A DNA stretch of 51,507 nucleotides from Candidatus Woesearchaeota archaeon. Lineage in GTDB: Archaea > Nanobdellota > Nanobdellia > Woesearchaeales > GW2011-AR15. Each line of letters starts with the position of its first letter. Position 1 is the stretch's first letter. Below, one piece after another: positions 7,367 through 14,655 of the stretch. The stretch lies in assembly GCA_016935095.1 (NCBI GenBank), contig JAFGRO010000005.1:1-51507 (forward strand). The letters are read 5' to 3'. The notes below the pieces were generated by a model. It worked only from the letters and a program-made list of their open reading frames with translations, was not told the origin of the DNA and ran no database searches. Both the position numbers and the translations under genes were made by a program.

Positions 7367-7483
7367 TTAAATAAATTTAACAAAATTCAGCTCAGCACCA
7401 GTATGCATTCTTTCAATATTAAGAATTTCAATCAGTTCATTGATAAGTTGTTTGTTTGCGTAAATTAAGACTATTGAGTTCAT
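7367..7483 (-). CDS. Possible 38-residue ORF or gene remnant
   Basis: A short reverse-strand frame beginning MNSIVLIYANKQLINELIEIL. No family is recognised. It overlaps the region just upstream of the DUF1016 promoter and could be the tail of a decayed gene. Confidence 0.2.
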   Translation of the reverse strand: MNSIVLIYANKQLINELIEILNIERMHTGAELNFVKFI

Positions 7484-7516
7484 TAAAGTTGAAAAAAAGA
7501 TTAATAAATAAGTATA

Positions 7517-7633
7517 CTAAAATTGTTCAAGGCTTTTTTGTTCTAAAAATATTTCTTGTTTTTTTTCATTCCACTTAATTGTGAATTTATCTGCTGGAGG
7601 ATTTATCCTCATTCTTTTAATGACATTTACCAT
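7517..7633 (-). CDS. Possible 38-residue ORF or gene remnant
   Basis: A second short reverse-strand frame, MVNVIKRMRINPPADKFTIK onward, ending SLEQF. Its composition is protein-like and basic. It is probably a fragment left from an earlier gene between the nuclease gene and the DpnI-like gene. The rest of the 7384-7685 gap is AT-rich and holds nothing else I recognise. Confidence 0.25.
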   Translation of the reverse strand: MVNVIKRMRINPPADKFTIKWNEKKQEIFLEQKSLEQF

Positions 7634-7656
7634 AACGGAATAATTACCGAAACGCA

Positions 7657-7669
7657 TTTATATTTGATC
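7657..7669 (+). promoter_or_regulatory. TATA box and GATC site of the DpnI-like gene
   Basis: TTTATATT (7657-7664) is centred about 26 nt before the ATG at 7686, predicting a leaderless transcript. A GATC site (7666-7669) lies between the TATA box and the start. Methylation of that site by the neighbouring methylase could change promoter use. Confidence 0.45.
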
Positions 7670-7685
7670 TTCTAATTATTAAATT

Positions 7686-8465
7686 ATGTTAAATTTATCC
7701 TTATATCAAAAAAATGTTTTTAGAAATTATAAAAGTAATTCACAAATAGCAAGGGTACTTACAGAGAGCTGGTTTTCTTCTGAAATGTACTGCCCTTGTT
7801 GTTTAAATGAAAAAATAAGTAAGTATCCAAATAATCAGAAAGTTGCTGATTTTTTATGCGATTCATGTAAGAATGAATTTCAAGGAAAAAGCTCAAGTAA
7901 AACTTTCGGAAAAATCTTGAATGATGGAGAATATCATACTATGCTTAGTTTTGTTAAAAATAATCTTACACCTAATTTTTTCCTTTTACATTATTCAAAA
8001 GAAGACTGGAAAGTAAAAAACTTGTATTTCATACCAAAATTTTTCATAAATGAATCAATTATAATTAAAAGAAATCCTTTATCTAAAACAGCAAGGAGAG
8101 CGGGTTGGACAGGATGTAATCTGCTGATTGAGAGAATCCCAAAAGAAGGAAAAATTTATATTATTAACAAAGGGGAAATAATTGACAAATCTAATGTTTA
8201 TAATACATGGAAAAAGATGAGTTTTTTAGGAAAAAAAGACCCTTCAACGAGGGGTTGGACATCGGATGTTCTTAAATGTGTACAACAACAAGATAAAGAG
8301 AAGTTTACCTTACAAGAATTCTATAAATTTTCAAAAAAATATTTACAGGAATTACATCCACATAATAAAAATGTTGAAGCAAAGATTAGACAACAGTTGC
8401 AGATATTAAGAGATAATGGAATATTGAGATTTGATTCAAGAGGAACTTATTCTACTATAACCTGA
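7686..8465 (+). CDS. DpnI-like methyl-GATC protein with altered catalytic residue
   Basis: 259 residues, collinear with DpnI as I remember it. YKSNSQIARVLTE, zinc cysteines C36/C39 and C58/C61, VADF, SKTARRAGWTGCN, STRGWT and the C-terminal KIRQQLQILRD winged helix all match. DpnI cuts GATC only when the adenine is methylated, and both its nuclease domain and its winged helix read the methyl mark. The PD-(D/E)XK core here is D55 ... Q66-G-K68, where DpnI has D53 ... E64-L-K66, so the catalytic Glu appears replaced by Gln (codon CAA). The protein may cut slowly, or bind without cutting. It precedes a DpnA-like methylase. Confidence 0.9.
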   Translation: MLNLSLYQKNVFRNYKSNSQIARVLTESWFSSEMYCPCCLNEKISKYPNNQKVADFLCDSCKNEFQGKSSSKTFGKILNDGEYHTMLSFVKNNLTPNFFLLHYSKEDWKVKNLYFIPKFFINESIIIKRNPLSKTARRAGWTGCNLLIERIPKEGKIYIINKGEIIDKSNVYNTWKKMSFLGKKDPSTRGWTSDVLKCVQQQDKEKFTLQEFYKFSKKYLQELHPHNKNVEAKIRQQLQILRDNGILRFDSRGTYSTIT

Positions 8466-8482
8466 CTCTTAATTTTTTCTTC

Positions 8483-8538
8483 GTTACCATTCGATGTAAC
8501 ACACATTTATAAAGATCAATGATCCGACCGATATGATC
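8483..8538 (+). promoter_or_regulatory. Promoter of the methylase gene with three GATC sites
   Basis: TTTATAAA (8506-8513) is the TATA box. GATC follows directly at 8514-8517, again at 8521-8524 and 8535-8538, the last near the predicted transcription start. An inverted repeat GTTAC/GTAAC (8483-8487, 8496-8500) lies just upstream and could be an operator. Three GATC sites in 25 bp is far above the roughly one per 300 bp expected in DNA this AT-rich, which suggests methylation-sensitive control. Confidence 0.5.
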
Positions 8539-8548
8539 GTGTTTGGTA

Positions 8549-9364
8549 ATGTGTGGTTGGGTCAAATCAAAGCATAAGATTTTTTATGGTGATTGTTTAT
8601 ATATCTTAAATAAAATCCCCTCAGAATCAATAGATTTAATCATCGCCGATCCACCCTACGGTCTGGCTAAAAAGAAAGGTCTTGGATGGGCTTATTCCAA
8701 GCATGTTACTTTGGAGGAAGAGTGGGATCTTTTTTCTAAAGATGGATTTTTTAAATTTAACAAAGAATGGATTAATGAATGTGTTAGAGTTTTAAAACAC
8801 GGAGGAAGTCTTTGGGTAATGGGATCTTTTCATAATATCTATCAATTAGGTTTTATAATTCAGCACATAATGGATTTAAAAATTAATAATTCTATTGTGT
8901 GGTTTAAGCCAAATGCACAGCCTAATATTACATGCAGGTTTTTTACAGAAAGTACAGAGCATTTAATATGGGCTTCTAAAAACGGAGAAGGAAAAAAATG
9001 GATATTTAATTATGAAGATACTAAAAATAAAATCTCAGATGATCTTAATCCTAAAGGAAAGCAAACAAGAAATGTCTGGAAGATCCCTTTAACAACTAAA
9101 AAAGAAAAATGGGCAGGACATCATCCAACGCAAAAGCCAGAAGAATTAATCAGAAGAATAATTCTTGCTTGTACAAATAAAGGCGATACAATACTGGATC
9201 CTTTTTTAGGATCAGGAACGACTTCTGCTGTTGCCAAGAACATGGGAAGAAATTCCATTGGCATTGAAAAAGAAAGAAAATATCTTTCAATCATTAAAAA
9301 AAGAATAAATCCACTTCAGAAAAAAATCAATGAAGATACTGAAATAGAATATATTAATGTTTAA
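8549..9364 (+). CDS. DpnA-like adenine-N6 DNA methyltransferase (beta class)
   Basis: 271 residues. DPPY (34-37) precedes the S-adenosylmethionine motif DPFLGSGTT near the C terminus, the beta-class order. SFHNIYQLG, CRFFTESTEHLIWASK and EKWAGHHPTQKPEELIRRII closely follow DpnA (M2.DpnII), which methylates adenine in GATC, including on single strands; HinfI-type methylases are less close. The likely target is therefore GATC, but this is unproven. ATG 8549 is preferred; TTG 8543 is in frame 6 nt earlier. It lies 83 bp after the DpnI-like gene, with its own promoter. Confidence 0.88.
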   Translation: MCGWVKSKHKIFYGDCLYILNKIPSESIDLIIADPPYGLAKKKGLGWAYSKHVTLEEEWDLFSKDGFFKFNKEWINECVRVLKHGGSLWVMGSFHNIYQLGFIIQHIMDLKINNSIVWFKPNAQPNITCRFFTESTEHLIWASKNGEGKKWIFNYEDTKNKISDDLNPKGKQTRNVWKIPLTTKKEKWAGHHPTQKPEELIRRIILACTNKGDTILDPFLGSGTTSAVAKNMGRNSIGIEKERKYLSIIKKRINPLQKKINEDTEIEYINV

Positions 9365-9367
9365 TCA

Positions 9368-9499
9368 TTATTTATTGAAATATTTATTGTAGCAATCAGC
9401 ACAGTATGTGATTGACCTATAGTTCTTTTTGTTGTTTTCAACTACAAACCTTGTTCTGCACATCTGGCATTCCGCGATCTGTTTATATACTTTCTCCAT
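9368..9499 (-). CDS. 43-residue zinc-ribbon-like protein
   Basis: Reads MEKVYKQIAECQMCRTRFVV, then a second pair in YCADCYNKY. The spacing C11-x2-C14 and C33-x2-C36 is a minimal zinc ribbon. The start overlaps the end of the upstream gene by 17 bp, which indicates translational coupling. Its stop is 3 bp from the methylase stop on the other strand. Small zinc ribbons often bind RNA or act as adaptors; the role is unknown. Confidence 0.55.
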   Translation of the reverse strand: MEKVYKQIAECQMCRTRFVVENNKKNYRSITYCADCYNKYFNK

Positions 9500-9662
9500 C
9501 TTGGCCTCCTGCAATCTCTTTTTCTATTTTTTCCAGTTCCAGCCTGTATTCTTTCCTGCGCTGGTCTTTTGCAGAGTTTATCTGCTTTAGCTTTTTATCC
9601 CATTCCATAGGGATTAGTCTCTTCCTGATTTCATTTCTTTTTACAATTAGTGTTTCATCCAT
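9483..9662 (-). CDS. 59-residue basic helical protein
   Basis: Starts MDETLIVKRNEIRKRLIPME and ends in a charged helix (KEYRLELEKIEKEIAGG). Nearly every residue after position 20 favours a helix, possibly a coiled coil. It overlaps the start of the zinc-ribbon gene, so both probably form one small operon. No family is recognised. Confidence 0.45.
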   Translation of the reverse strand: MDETLIVKRNEIRKRLIPMEWDKKLKQINSAKDQRRKEYRLELEKIEKEIAGGQDGESI

Positions 9663-9896
9663 TTTCCTACAACTCCTGTTATATGATAGAAAACAAAATC
9701 CTTCTACAATATCATTTCATCCAAGAAATCATCTGCAACTGGTTCCTTATGATATAGAAATACTCTCAGCTTAATAAGTGTTGTGTAAAAACCTCATAGA
9801 AAGGATTAAGTGACTACGCTTTTTTAATTCTGTAATCGTCTGTGGTTATTTATCTTTATTCATCTTTCTTACAATCTTTCCCAAAATATTAAAGAA

Positions 9897-10994
9897 TCAT
9901 CTGCTTGTCCTTACTTCTGTCTCTGTCTCTGTTTTATCAAGGTAATTAAATTCAAGGAGGAATACAAGCCATTCCTCTAAGACATTATCCGCTTTGCTTG
10001 TGTCAAGGCTGCAGTTTATCAAAGCAATGCCTGATTCATCAAGCTCAATATAACCAGGAGGTATGAATTTATCTTCTTTAGCAGAACATTCAAAATTAAT
10101 TGATAAGTCAGTATGTATGTCAAACCACACTAAGTTTGTATCACTGTTATTGATTTCAGTGTAATCGCAGTCTTCCTGTTTTTTAAAGACAAGTCCTGAG
10201 CCGAGGTTCTCTATCTTCAGGAATAAATAAAACACATTGCTGATTTCCTGCTCAGAAACAGAGGTTATATGTACAGGAGAGTCTGAATTAAAGACCTGTT
10301 TTTTTTCATTGATAGTGCACCTTGCGCATTCATGCTTATCAATGCATATATTTGATGCTGCAACTGTATTGTACTGATAGCAGAAATCAGCATCTATCTT
10401 CATGTCTGAAGTGCCGTGCTCATCCACCAGATAAGTAAGTTCTTCAAACTTTATCTGGCCCAACGAGCCTGGATTAAGATTATACTTCAGGTATTTCTTG
10501 AAACTGCCTGTGTCAAAATCCTCTGGATGAAGGTTTGCAAACTCAACATAGCCCGGCTTTACCACCCCTTGGCCAAGGTTAACTACATTGAAGACAATGT
10601 CAAATTCAAACCTTCCCTCATCAAAAATCCATTCAGGCGGAGCGCCTTCTTCAAAATACATCTCAACAGACTTCACGCCATCTGAAAGGTTGTAGGGCAT
10701 CTCTTTTTTGGGAACAAGGCACTGGCACTTGTTAGAGATGCATTTCTCATCATCGCAGTCCCCATCATTAATGCAACCGACACTGCATTTTCCTATAGTC
10801 CTGCCGAGATTGACCTGCTCTCTGCAGCCTTCTTCATTTTCCTCACATTTGATATATTCCATGCCGGAGCATGAATCTCCTGTGCATTCGTCAGTGCATT
10901 CTTTTTCTGTGATATCCTCGCTGCCGGTAATATTATTTTTACAACCTGAGATTACAATTAACAGCAACACAAAAGCAAAGAACAATTTTTTCAT
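9897..10994 (-). CDS. Surface lipoprotein, paralogue family member 1
   Basis: 365 residues with a hydrophobic signal peptide ending ISGC, lipid on Cys18. A Cys-rich stretch follows (about 33-92) with ECTDECTGDSCSG and NDGDCDDEKC patterns. After that come two beta-rich parts that match the lipoproteins at 16263, 17258 and 18319: EEGAPPEWIFDEGRFEFDIVFNV, VDEHGT near a CYQY/CID motif, then SPVHITS and KIENLGSGLVFKK. Both parts resemble alternating beta-sandwich modules. It is closest to the 18319 gene. The role is probably at the cell surface; substrate unknown. Confidence 0.75.
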   Translation of the reverse strand: MKKLFFAFVLLLIVISGCKNNITGSEDITEKECTDECTGDSCSGMEYIKCEENEEGCREQVNLGRTIGKCSVGCINDGDCDDEKCISNKCQCLVPKKEMPYNLSDGVKSVEMYFEEGAPPEWIFDEGRFEFDIVFNVVNLGQGVVKPGYVEFANLHPEDFDTGSFKKYLKYNLNPGSLGQIKFEELTYLVDEHGTSDMKIDADFCYQYNTVAASNICIDKHECARCTINEKKQVFNSDSPVHITSVSEQEISNVFYLFLKIENLGSGLVFKKQEDCDYTEINNSDTNLVWFDIHTDLSINFECSAKEDKFIPPGYIELDESGIALINCSLDTSKADNVLEEWLVFLLEFNYLDKTETETEVRTSR

Positions 10995-11029
10995 AAATAA
11001 ATTGAATTACAGCAGGTATAAAAAATTTG

Positions 11030-11287
11030 TTAATAAATCCTGCTGCGTTTGTCAATCTTAATAATTCCAACTGAGTTATTTTGATAGTTAATTTCATAAA
11101 GGATTCTATAATCTCCTACTCTGATCCTGTATAATTTTTCTTTAAATCCTTCAATGGATTTAGTGTCATGCATTACAGGGTTTTCTTTTAATAATTCAAT
11201 TTTAGTTATAATTCTCACAACTAAATCTTTATTTAATTTTTTTAGAAATTTAATGGCTTTGCTTGAATACTTTATAGAGAACATCAT
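11030..11287 (-). CDS. relE: RelE/ParE-superfamily toxin
   Basis: 85 residues with the archaeal RelE pattern: helical AIKFLKKLNKDLVVRIITKI, then strand-rich KLYRIRVGDYRILYEI and VGIIKIDKRSRIY. RelE toxins cut mRNA in the ribosome. The Arg residues in YRIRVGDYR and DKRSRIY are the family's usual basic surface. Two ATG codons overlap the antitoxin stop (ATGATG), so the start is 11287 or 11284. Toxin follows antitoxin, the common relBE order. Confidence 0.88.
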   Translation of the reverse strand: MMFSIKYSSKAIKFLKKLNKDLVVRIITKIELLKENPVMHDTKSIEGFKEKLYRIRVGDYRILYEINYQNNSVGIIKIDKRSRIY

Positions 11288-11487
11288 AAACCAATTTCTT
11301 TTTTTACTTTTTCATGGGCAATCAGTTTTCCGGATTTTTTTTCTTTTCTGTATTCTTTTAAGTCTTCATAATCCTCTTCTGTCATTATGCTGTCTGCTTC
11401 TACCATGTGTTTTTTTATATAGTTAAGATCTCCACGAATTGCCTCTAAATTATCAGCAATTCTTTTTGCGTCTATTGCTTCAGTCAT
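11284..11487 (-). CDS. Antitoxin of the RelE-type pair
   Basis: 67 residues, acidic at the N terminus and basic at the end (KEYRKEKKSGKLIAHEKVKKEIGL). The long helical part MTEAIDAKRIADNLEAIRGD could dimerise, and the C-terminal helix would wrap the toxin. Its TGA overlaps the toxin ATG by 4 bp. It lacks a clear ribbon-helix-helix, so how it binds DNA is not evident. Confidence 0.8.
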   Translation of the reverse strand: MTEAIDAKRIADNLEAIRGDLNYIKKHMVEADSIMTEEDYEDLKEYRKEKKSGKLIAHEKVKKEIGL

Positions 11488-11551
11488 AATACATATTAAT
11501 CTGTTTTTATTATTAAATCTTTCTTTTTAAAATAGTTTTATTGAGAATAAA

Positions 11552-11917
11552 TTATAGGGGGAGTATCCCTTTCTCAAAAAGGAAAAACACAACAAAGCCG
11601 GCAACAACCAACAAGCCTAATATGACTAAGATAATTGATCTTAATCTTTTTTCCTGTTTATCAAGCTTATCCCATGACCTGTGGTTTGTCTTCCATTTGT
11701 CCTTGTTCACAAGACCGATTATCATGAACACCAGGCCCATTACAGAGAGGGCATAATTATTAAGCGGAATACCCAGAGGGAGCCAGCAGATTCCCATTAT
11801 AAAAAAAGCATAGTAATCAGGCCTGTGTTTTTTTCCCCTTTTAACTGCCAGGAAGACAACAAGCAGCAGAACGAGCAAAACTGCAATTGATATGAGTATC
11901 CACATATTTTTTATCAA
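11552..11917 (-). CDS. Small membrane protein, three or four segments
   Basis: 121 residues: hydrophobic segments near 5-26, 38-54, 56-70 and 93-116, with a charged loop KDKWKTNHRSWDKLDKQEKR between the last two. The start may be Met5 (MWILISIAVLL), 12 bp in. No family is recognised. Confidence 0.6.
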   Translation of the reverse strand: MIKNMWILISIAVLLVLLLVVFLAVKRGKKHRPDYYAFFIMGICWLPLGIPLNNYALSVMGLVFMIIGLVNKDKWKTNHRSWDKLDKQEKRLRSIILVILGLLVVAGFVVFFLFEKGILPL

Positions 11918-11986
11918 ACACGCGTTGTTTATAAATTTTACGAGTATATAATAAAATTTATTAAAACAGGAACTATATATCTCTAT

Positions 11987-12307
11987 ATGAATAAAAATCT
12001 CCTTTTTGTATGCATTGCAAACATCCAGAGGTCAAAAACAGCAGAAGCCCTGTTTAAAAAAGATAAAAGATTCTCTGTAAAATCCGCAGGAGTGAGCGAA
12101 TATGCAGAAAACCAGGTTACAAAGAAAATCCTTGAATGGGCTGACCATGTCTTTGTGATGGAGCCGTGGCACCAGAACTTCATCGAAAAAAGATTTCCCA
12201 AATACAAAAAAAAGGTTGTCTGCTTAAACATACATGATATATATTTTTTCAATGATCCAAAATTAATACAAAATTTACAAGAAAAAATAAATGCATTTTT
12301 TCAGTAG
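11987..12307 (+). CDS. Low-molecular-weight phosphatase-like protein
   Basis: 106 residues. The phosphate-binding loop is C9-I-A-N-I-Q-R15-S (C-x5-R), the signature of low-molecular-weight tyrosine phosphatases and related arsenate reductases. SAGVSEYAENQVT and VFVMEPWHQNFI match conserved later segments. An Asp-Pro in FFNDPKLI is a candidate for the general acid. It is shorter than the 140-160 residues usual in bacteria, as in other archaeal forms. A TATA box (TTTATTAAAA, centred about 11961) predicts a leaderless start. It converges on pelota, overlapping by 7 bp. Confidence 0.8.
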   Translation: MNKNLLFVCIANIQRSKTAEALFKKDKRFSVKSAGVSEYAENQVTKKILEWADHVFVMEPWHQNFIEKRFPKYKKKVVCLNIHDIYFFNDPKLIQNLQEKINAFFQ

Positions 12308-13365
12308 TTTAGCTTATACCTTAGCAAAGCAGCAATCCCTCCGAGGCCATCCAGCTTATTTCCTCCTTCATGTTCGGATGTTATTATATGCACCGAGCCA
12401 TTTGCTTTTTCTGCCTGTTTCATTAAACTATCAATATCTTCAAAATCATCTTCCTGTCTTTTCTTGTGGATGAACTCATCTGTTATGAGCAGTTCGGATA
12501 CAGCTCCTGCACTGACTGCCTCTCTGACATGCTCAATCCCATAAGATGCAAGATTGTCTTTTGAGATCTCTTCAAGCAGTTTTTCAACCAGTTTTATCTC
12601 TTTGGAGAACTTCTGTCTCTTAAGCACTTCCTGGACTTCCTGCCTTTTTATGACCTCGTTTATTCCTGTTTCACCGGTAGTTGAGCAACTAGCCAAAACA
12701 ATCTTTTTTTTTAAAGAATCATCTGAAATCTTTTTCATCAGGTATTCTTTCCAGAAGCTTGGCGAGGCGACAATTATATTGTCAACCCCATATCTCTTGT
12801 CATAGTCTTTGATCATTTTTATGATACTGGCATAAAAATCCTCTGTTTTGATATTATCTTCAGATTTTTTGCTCACAGTCCCTTTAACAGAGCTCAGGAC
12901 AGAGTAACCGTATTTCTTTAAAAGGGCAAATATGGCTTCTTCCCTGTCATGCACACATATCAGGACTTTGCTGGGGATTTCCTGCGTAGCTTCTTTTAAT
13001 TTTTCAATCTGGTAGTTATGGAATTGTTCTTTTGTGAGCTCAAAGACAGAATTCTCTTCTAAATTAATTGTATGGAAACTGCCTCTTGCAATATCTTCAG
13101 GACCATCTGTAATCAAGCCATTGACTCTCAGTACATTGGAGTATTTATGGAATTCGATCTTCTCTGTCCTTATTGACAAAAAAACAGGTTTTTTAATGAT
13201 TTTAGAGTCCCTTTCAGTGTCTTTCCCTAGTTTTATCTTTCTCAGGGTTGTTGCTTTAATGATGTCCCCTTTTTCAATTATATAGCTCAGGCTCCACAGA
13301 TCATCCAGTGATTCTATCTTTAGTTTTACCTTGTTTTTTTTAAAATTCTGGAAAAGTATTTTCAT
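12301..13365 (-). CDS. pelA: Pelota, ribosome rescue and mRNA surveillance factor
   Basis: 354 residues from the ATG at 13365. It starts MKILFQNFKKNKVKLKIES, the Pelota N-terminal domain, and contains DLWSLSYIIEKGD, then eRF1-like central and C-terminal domains (LICVHDREEAIFALLKKYG, GIEHVREAVSAGAVSELLI, HEGGNKLDGLGGIAALLRY). Pelota binds stalled ribosomes with ABCE1 or aEF1A to recycle them, and lacks the GGQ of release factors, as seen here. The frame is open upstream to 13575, but a TATA box at 13384-13396 excludes that extension. Confidence 0.93.
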   Translation of the reverse strand: MKILFQNFKKNKVKLKIESLDDLWSLSYIIEKGDIIKATTLRKIKLGKDTERDSKIIKKPVFLSIRTEKIEFHKYSNVLRVNGLITDGPEDIARGSFHTINLEENSVFELTKEQFHNYQIEKLKEATQEIPSKVLICVHDREEAIFALLKKYGYSVLSSVKGTVSKKSEDNIKTEDFYASIIKMIKDYDKRYGVDNIIVASPSFWKEYLMKKISDDSLKKKIVLASCSTTGETGINEVIKRQEVQEVLKRQKFSKEIKLVEKLLEEISKDNLASYGIEHVREAVSAGAVSELLITDEFIHKKRQEDDFEDIDSLMKQAEKANGSVHIITSEHEGGNKLDGLGGIAALLRYKLNY

Positions 13366-13383
13366 AAAAAAAAAAGAAAAAGA

Positions 13384-13396
13384 TTTATATATATAA
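13384..13396. promoter_or_regulatory. Shared TATA element for two divergent genes
   Basis: TTTATATATATAA lies about 25 bp from the pelota ATG (13365) on one side and about 26 bp from the ATG at 13416 on the other. The nearly symmetrical AT core could position TBP in either direction, so both genes would be leaderless and compete for one site. Confidence 0.55.
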
Positions 13397-13415
13397 TTAA
13401 CTGTTTTTAAAGAGA

Positions 13416-14618
13416 ATGAAAAAGAATAAAAGAGGACAAGTGGGTGCCGGTCCTGCGAACCAGGCAGCCTTGCTCGTGCTTGTAATAGGTTTTGCAATAA
13501 TTCTCTATATCCTGATGTTGCCTCCAGCGGAAAGGGCAGAGTTGCTTGATGAAAATACATCTTCCGGAGGAACAAGCGGTGTAAAGGATAACATAACTAT
13601 CTTACTGACAAAAGAGCCAGGTACACTGGATTATCTTGCAAAAGATGAAATTGAATTTTCAATCCCTTCTTTTAATCTGTTTACAAAGACAGATGCGGTC
13701 ATATTGGTGGATTTTGATTCAGTATATATAAAAAAGTCTCTGTTCAACTACGAGTTCAGGAATATAAGCTTTAATGTCAAGGACATGGAAAACATAGCTA
13801 ATTTCATGCTTTCATTCAATGCAAAAAAACATACAGGAATACTGAAAGTAATTTTGAACGGGAACATAATATTAAATAAAGAGATTACACGAGAGAACCC
13901 TGAGCCGTTGCGGCTGCCGAAAGAATACCTGCAGAAGGAAAATACAATCGAGTTCCAGGTTTCAGGCCCGGGCATGAATTTCTGGCAGGCAAATGAATAT
14001 ATTCTTGAGAATATCAAGATAACAGCAGATCTTACTGATGTCAGCGGGCAGGAAAACAGGCAGTCTTTTTTAGTATCCAACCAGGAGAAAGACCTTCTTG
14101 AGGAAGGGGCTGAACTTAGCTTTATAGCAGACTGCAATTTGAATGAAGTTGGCCCTATAGAGATATTCCTGAACAACAGGGAAATCTATTCAGGAATTCC
14201 TGACTGCGGCCAGAGGATGGAGATCCCCCCTATATCAAGGGATAGGATACTTGAAGGTGAGAATACACTGAGGTTCACATCTGAAAACGGCAATTATCTG
14301 CTGTATTCAGTCAAATTAAAACTTGAGCTGGAAGAGCCTATTTACCCGACATATTATTTTAAACTAGAAAATAATATGCTTGAAAACCTGGATGATGATT
14401 CAGCTGACCTGAATATAACCCTTGTATTCAGCAATGCAGTTGATTATAAAAAAGGAGAGATATGGCTGAACGGGTTTATAACAGAAATCGAGACAGATGA
14501 CATTGTATATACAAAAAGGCTGAACCAGTATGCCAGGGAAGGCAATAATGCCATTGAGATCAGGCCGAAAAAAGAAAAGCTTGAAGTAGTTGAACTTAAA
14601 GTAATTTATGCAGAGTAA
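13416..14618 (+). CDS. Membrane-anchored surface protein with KRGQ start
   Basis: 400 residues. The N terminus MKKNKRGQVGAGPANQAALLV leads into one hydrophobic helix (about 17-36), like the class III signal peptides cleaved by prepilin peptidases. The remainder is a beta-rich extracytoplasmic domain with repeated strands of the kind in NGNIILNKEI, NNREIYSGIPDCG, NGFITEIETDD. It resembles the anchored proteins of the 42.9-51.4 kb operon. It heads an operon with the 14656-16266 membrane protein and the lipoproteins. Confidence 0.65.
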   Translation: MKKNKRGQVGAGPANQAALLVLVIGFAIILYILMLPPAERAELLDENTSSGGTSGVKDNITILLTKEPGTLDYLAKDEIEFSIPSFNLFTKTDAVILVDFDSVYIKKSLFNYEFRNISFNVKDMENIANFMLSFNAKKHTGILKVILNGNIILNKEITRENPEPLRLPKEYLQKENTIEFQVSGPGMNFWQANEYILENIKITADLTDVSGQENRQSFLVSNQEKDLLEEGAELSFIADCNLNEVGPIEIFLNNREIYSGIPDCGQRMEIPPISRDRILEGENTLRFTSENGNYLLYSVKLKLELEEPIYPTYYFKLENNMLENLDDDSADLNITLVFSNAVDYKKGEIWLNGFITEIETDDIVYTKRLNQYAREGNNAIEIRPKKEKLEVVELKVIYAE

Positions 14619-14655
14619 GATTTAAATAGTGAGGATTTCTAAGAATAATATTGAA

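Noticed and set aside
7306-7383. 26-residue extension of the DUF1016 protein
   Set aside because: It would include the TATA box at 7330-7337. The Met at 7305/7302 is at leaderless distance from it.
9412-9774. 120-residue forward frame opposite the two small genes
   Set aside because: It is Ser/Phe-rich low-complexity translation of the complementary strand of the zinc-ribbon and helical genes, a typical antisense shadow.
9663-9896. Possible gene between the small operon and the first lipoprotein
   Set aside because: Only short frames without protein-like features; treated as non-coding.
13366-13575. 70-residue N-terminal extension of Pelota
   Set aside because: The extension reads through the shared TATA element and the start of the neighbouring gene. 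Pelota proteins begin at MKILFQNF, so 13365 is the start.
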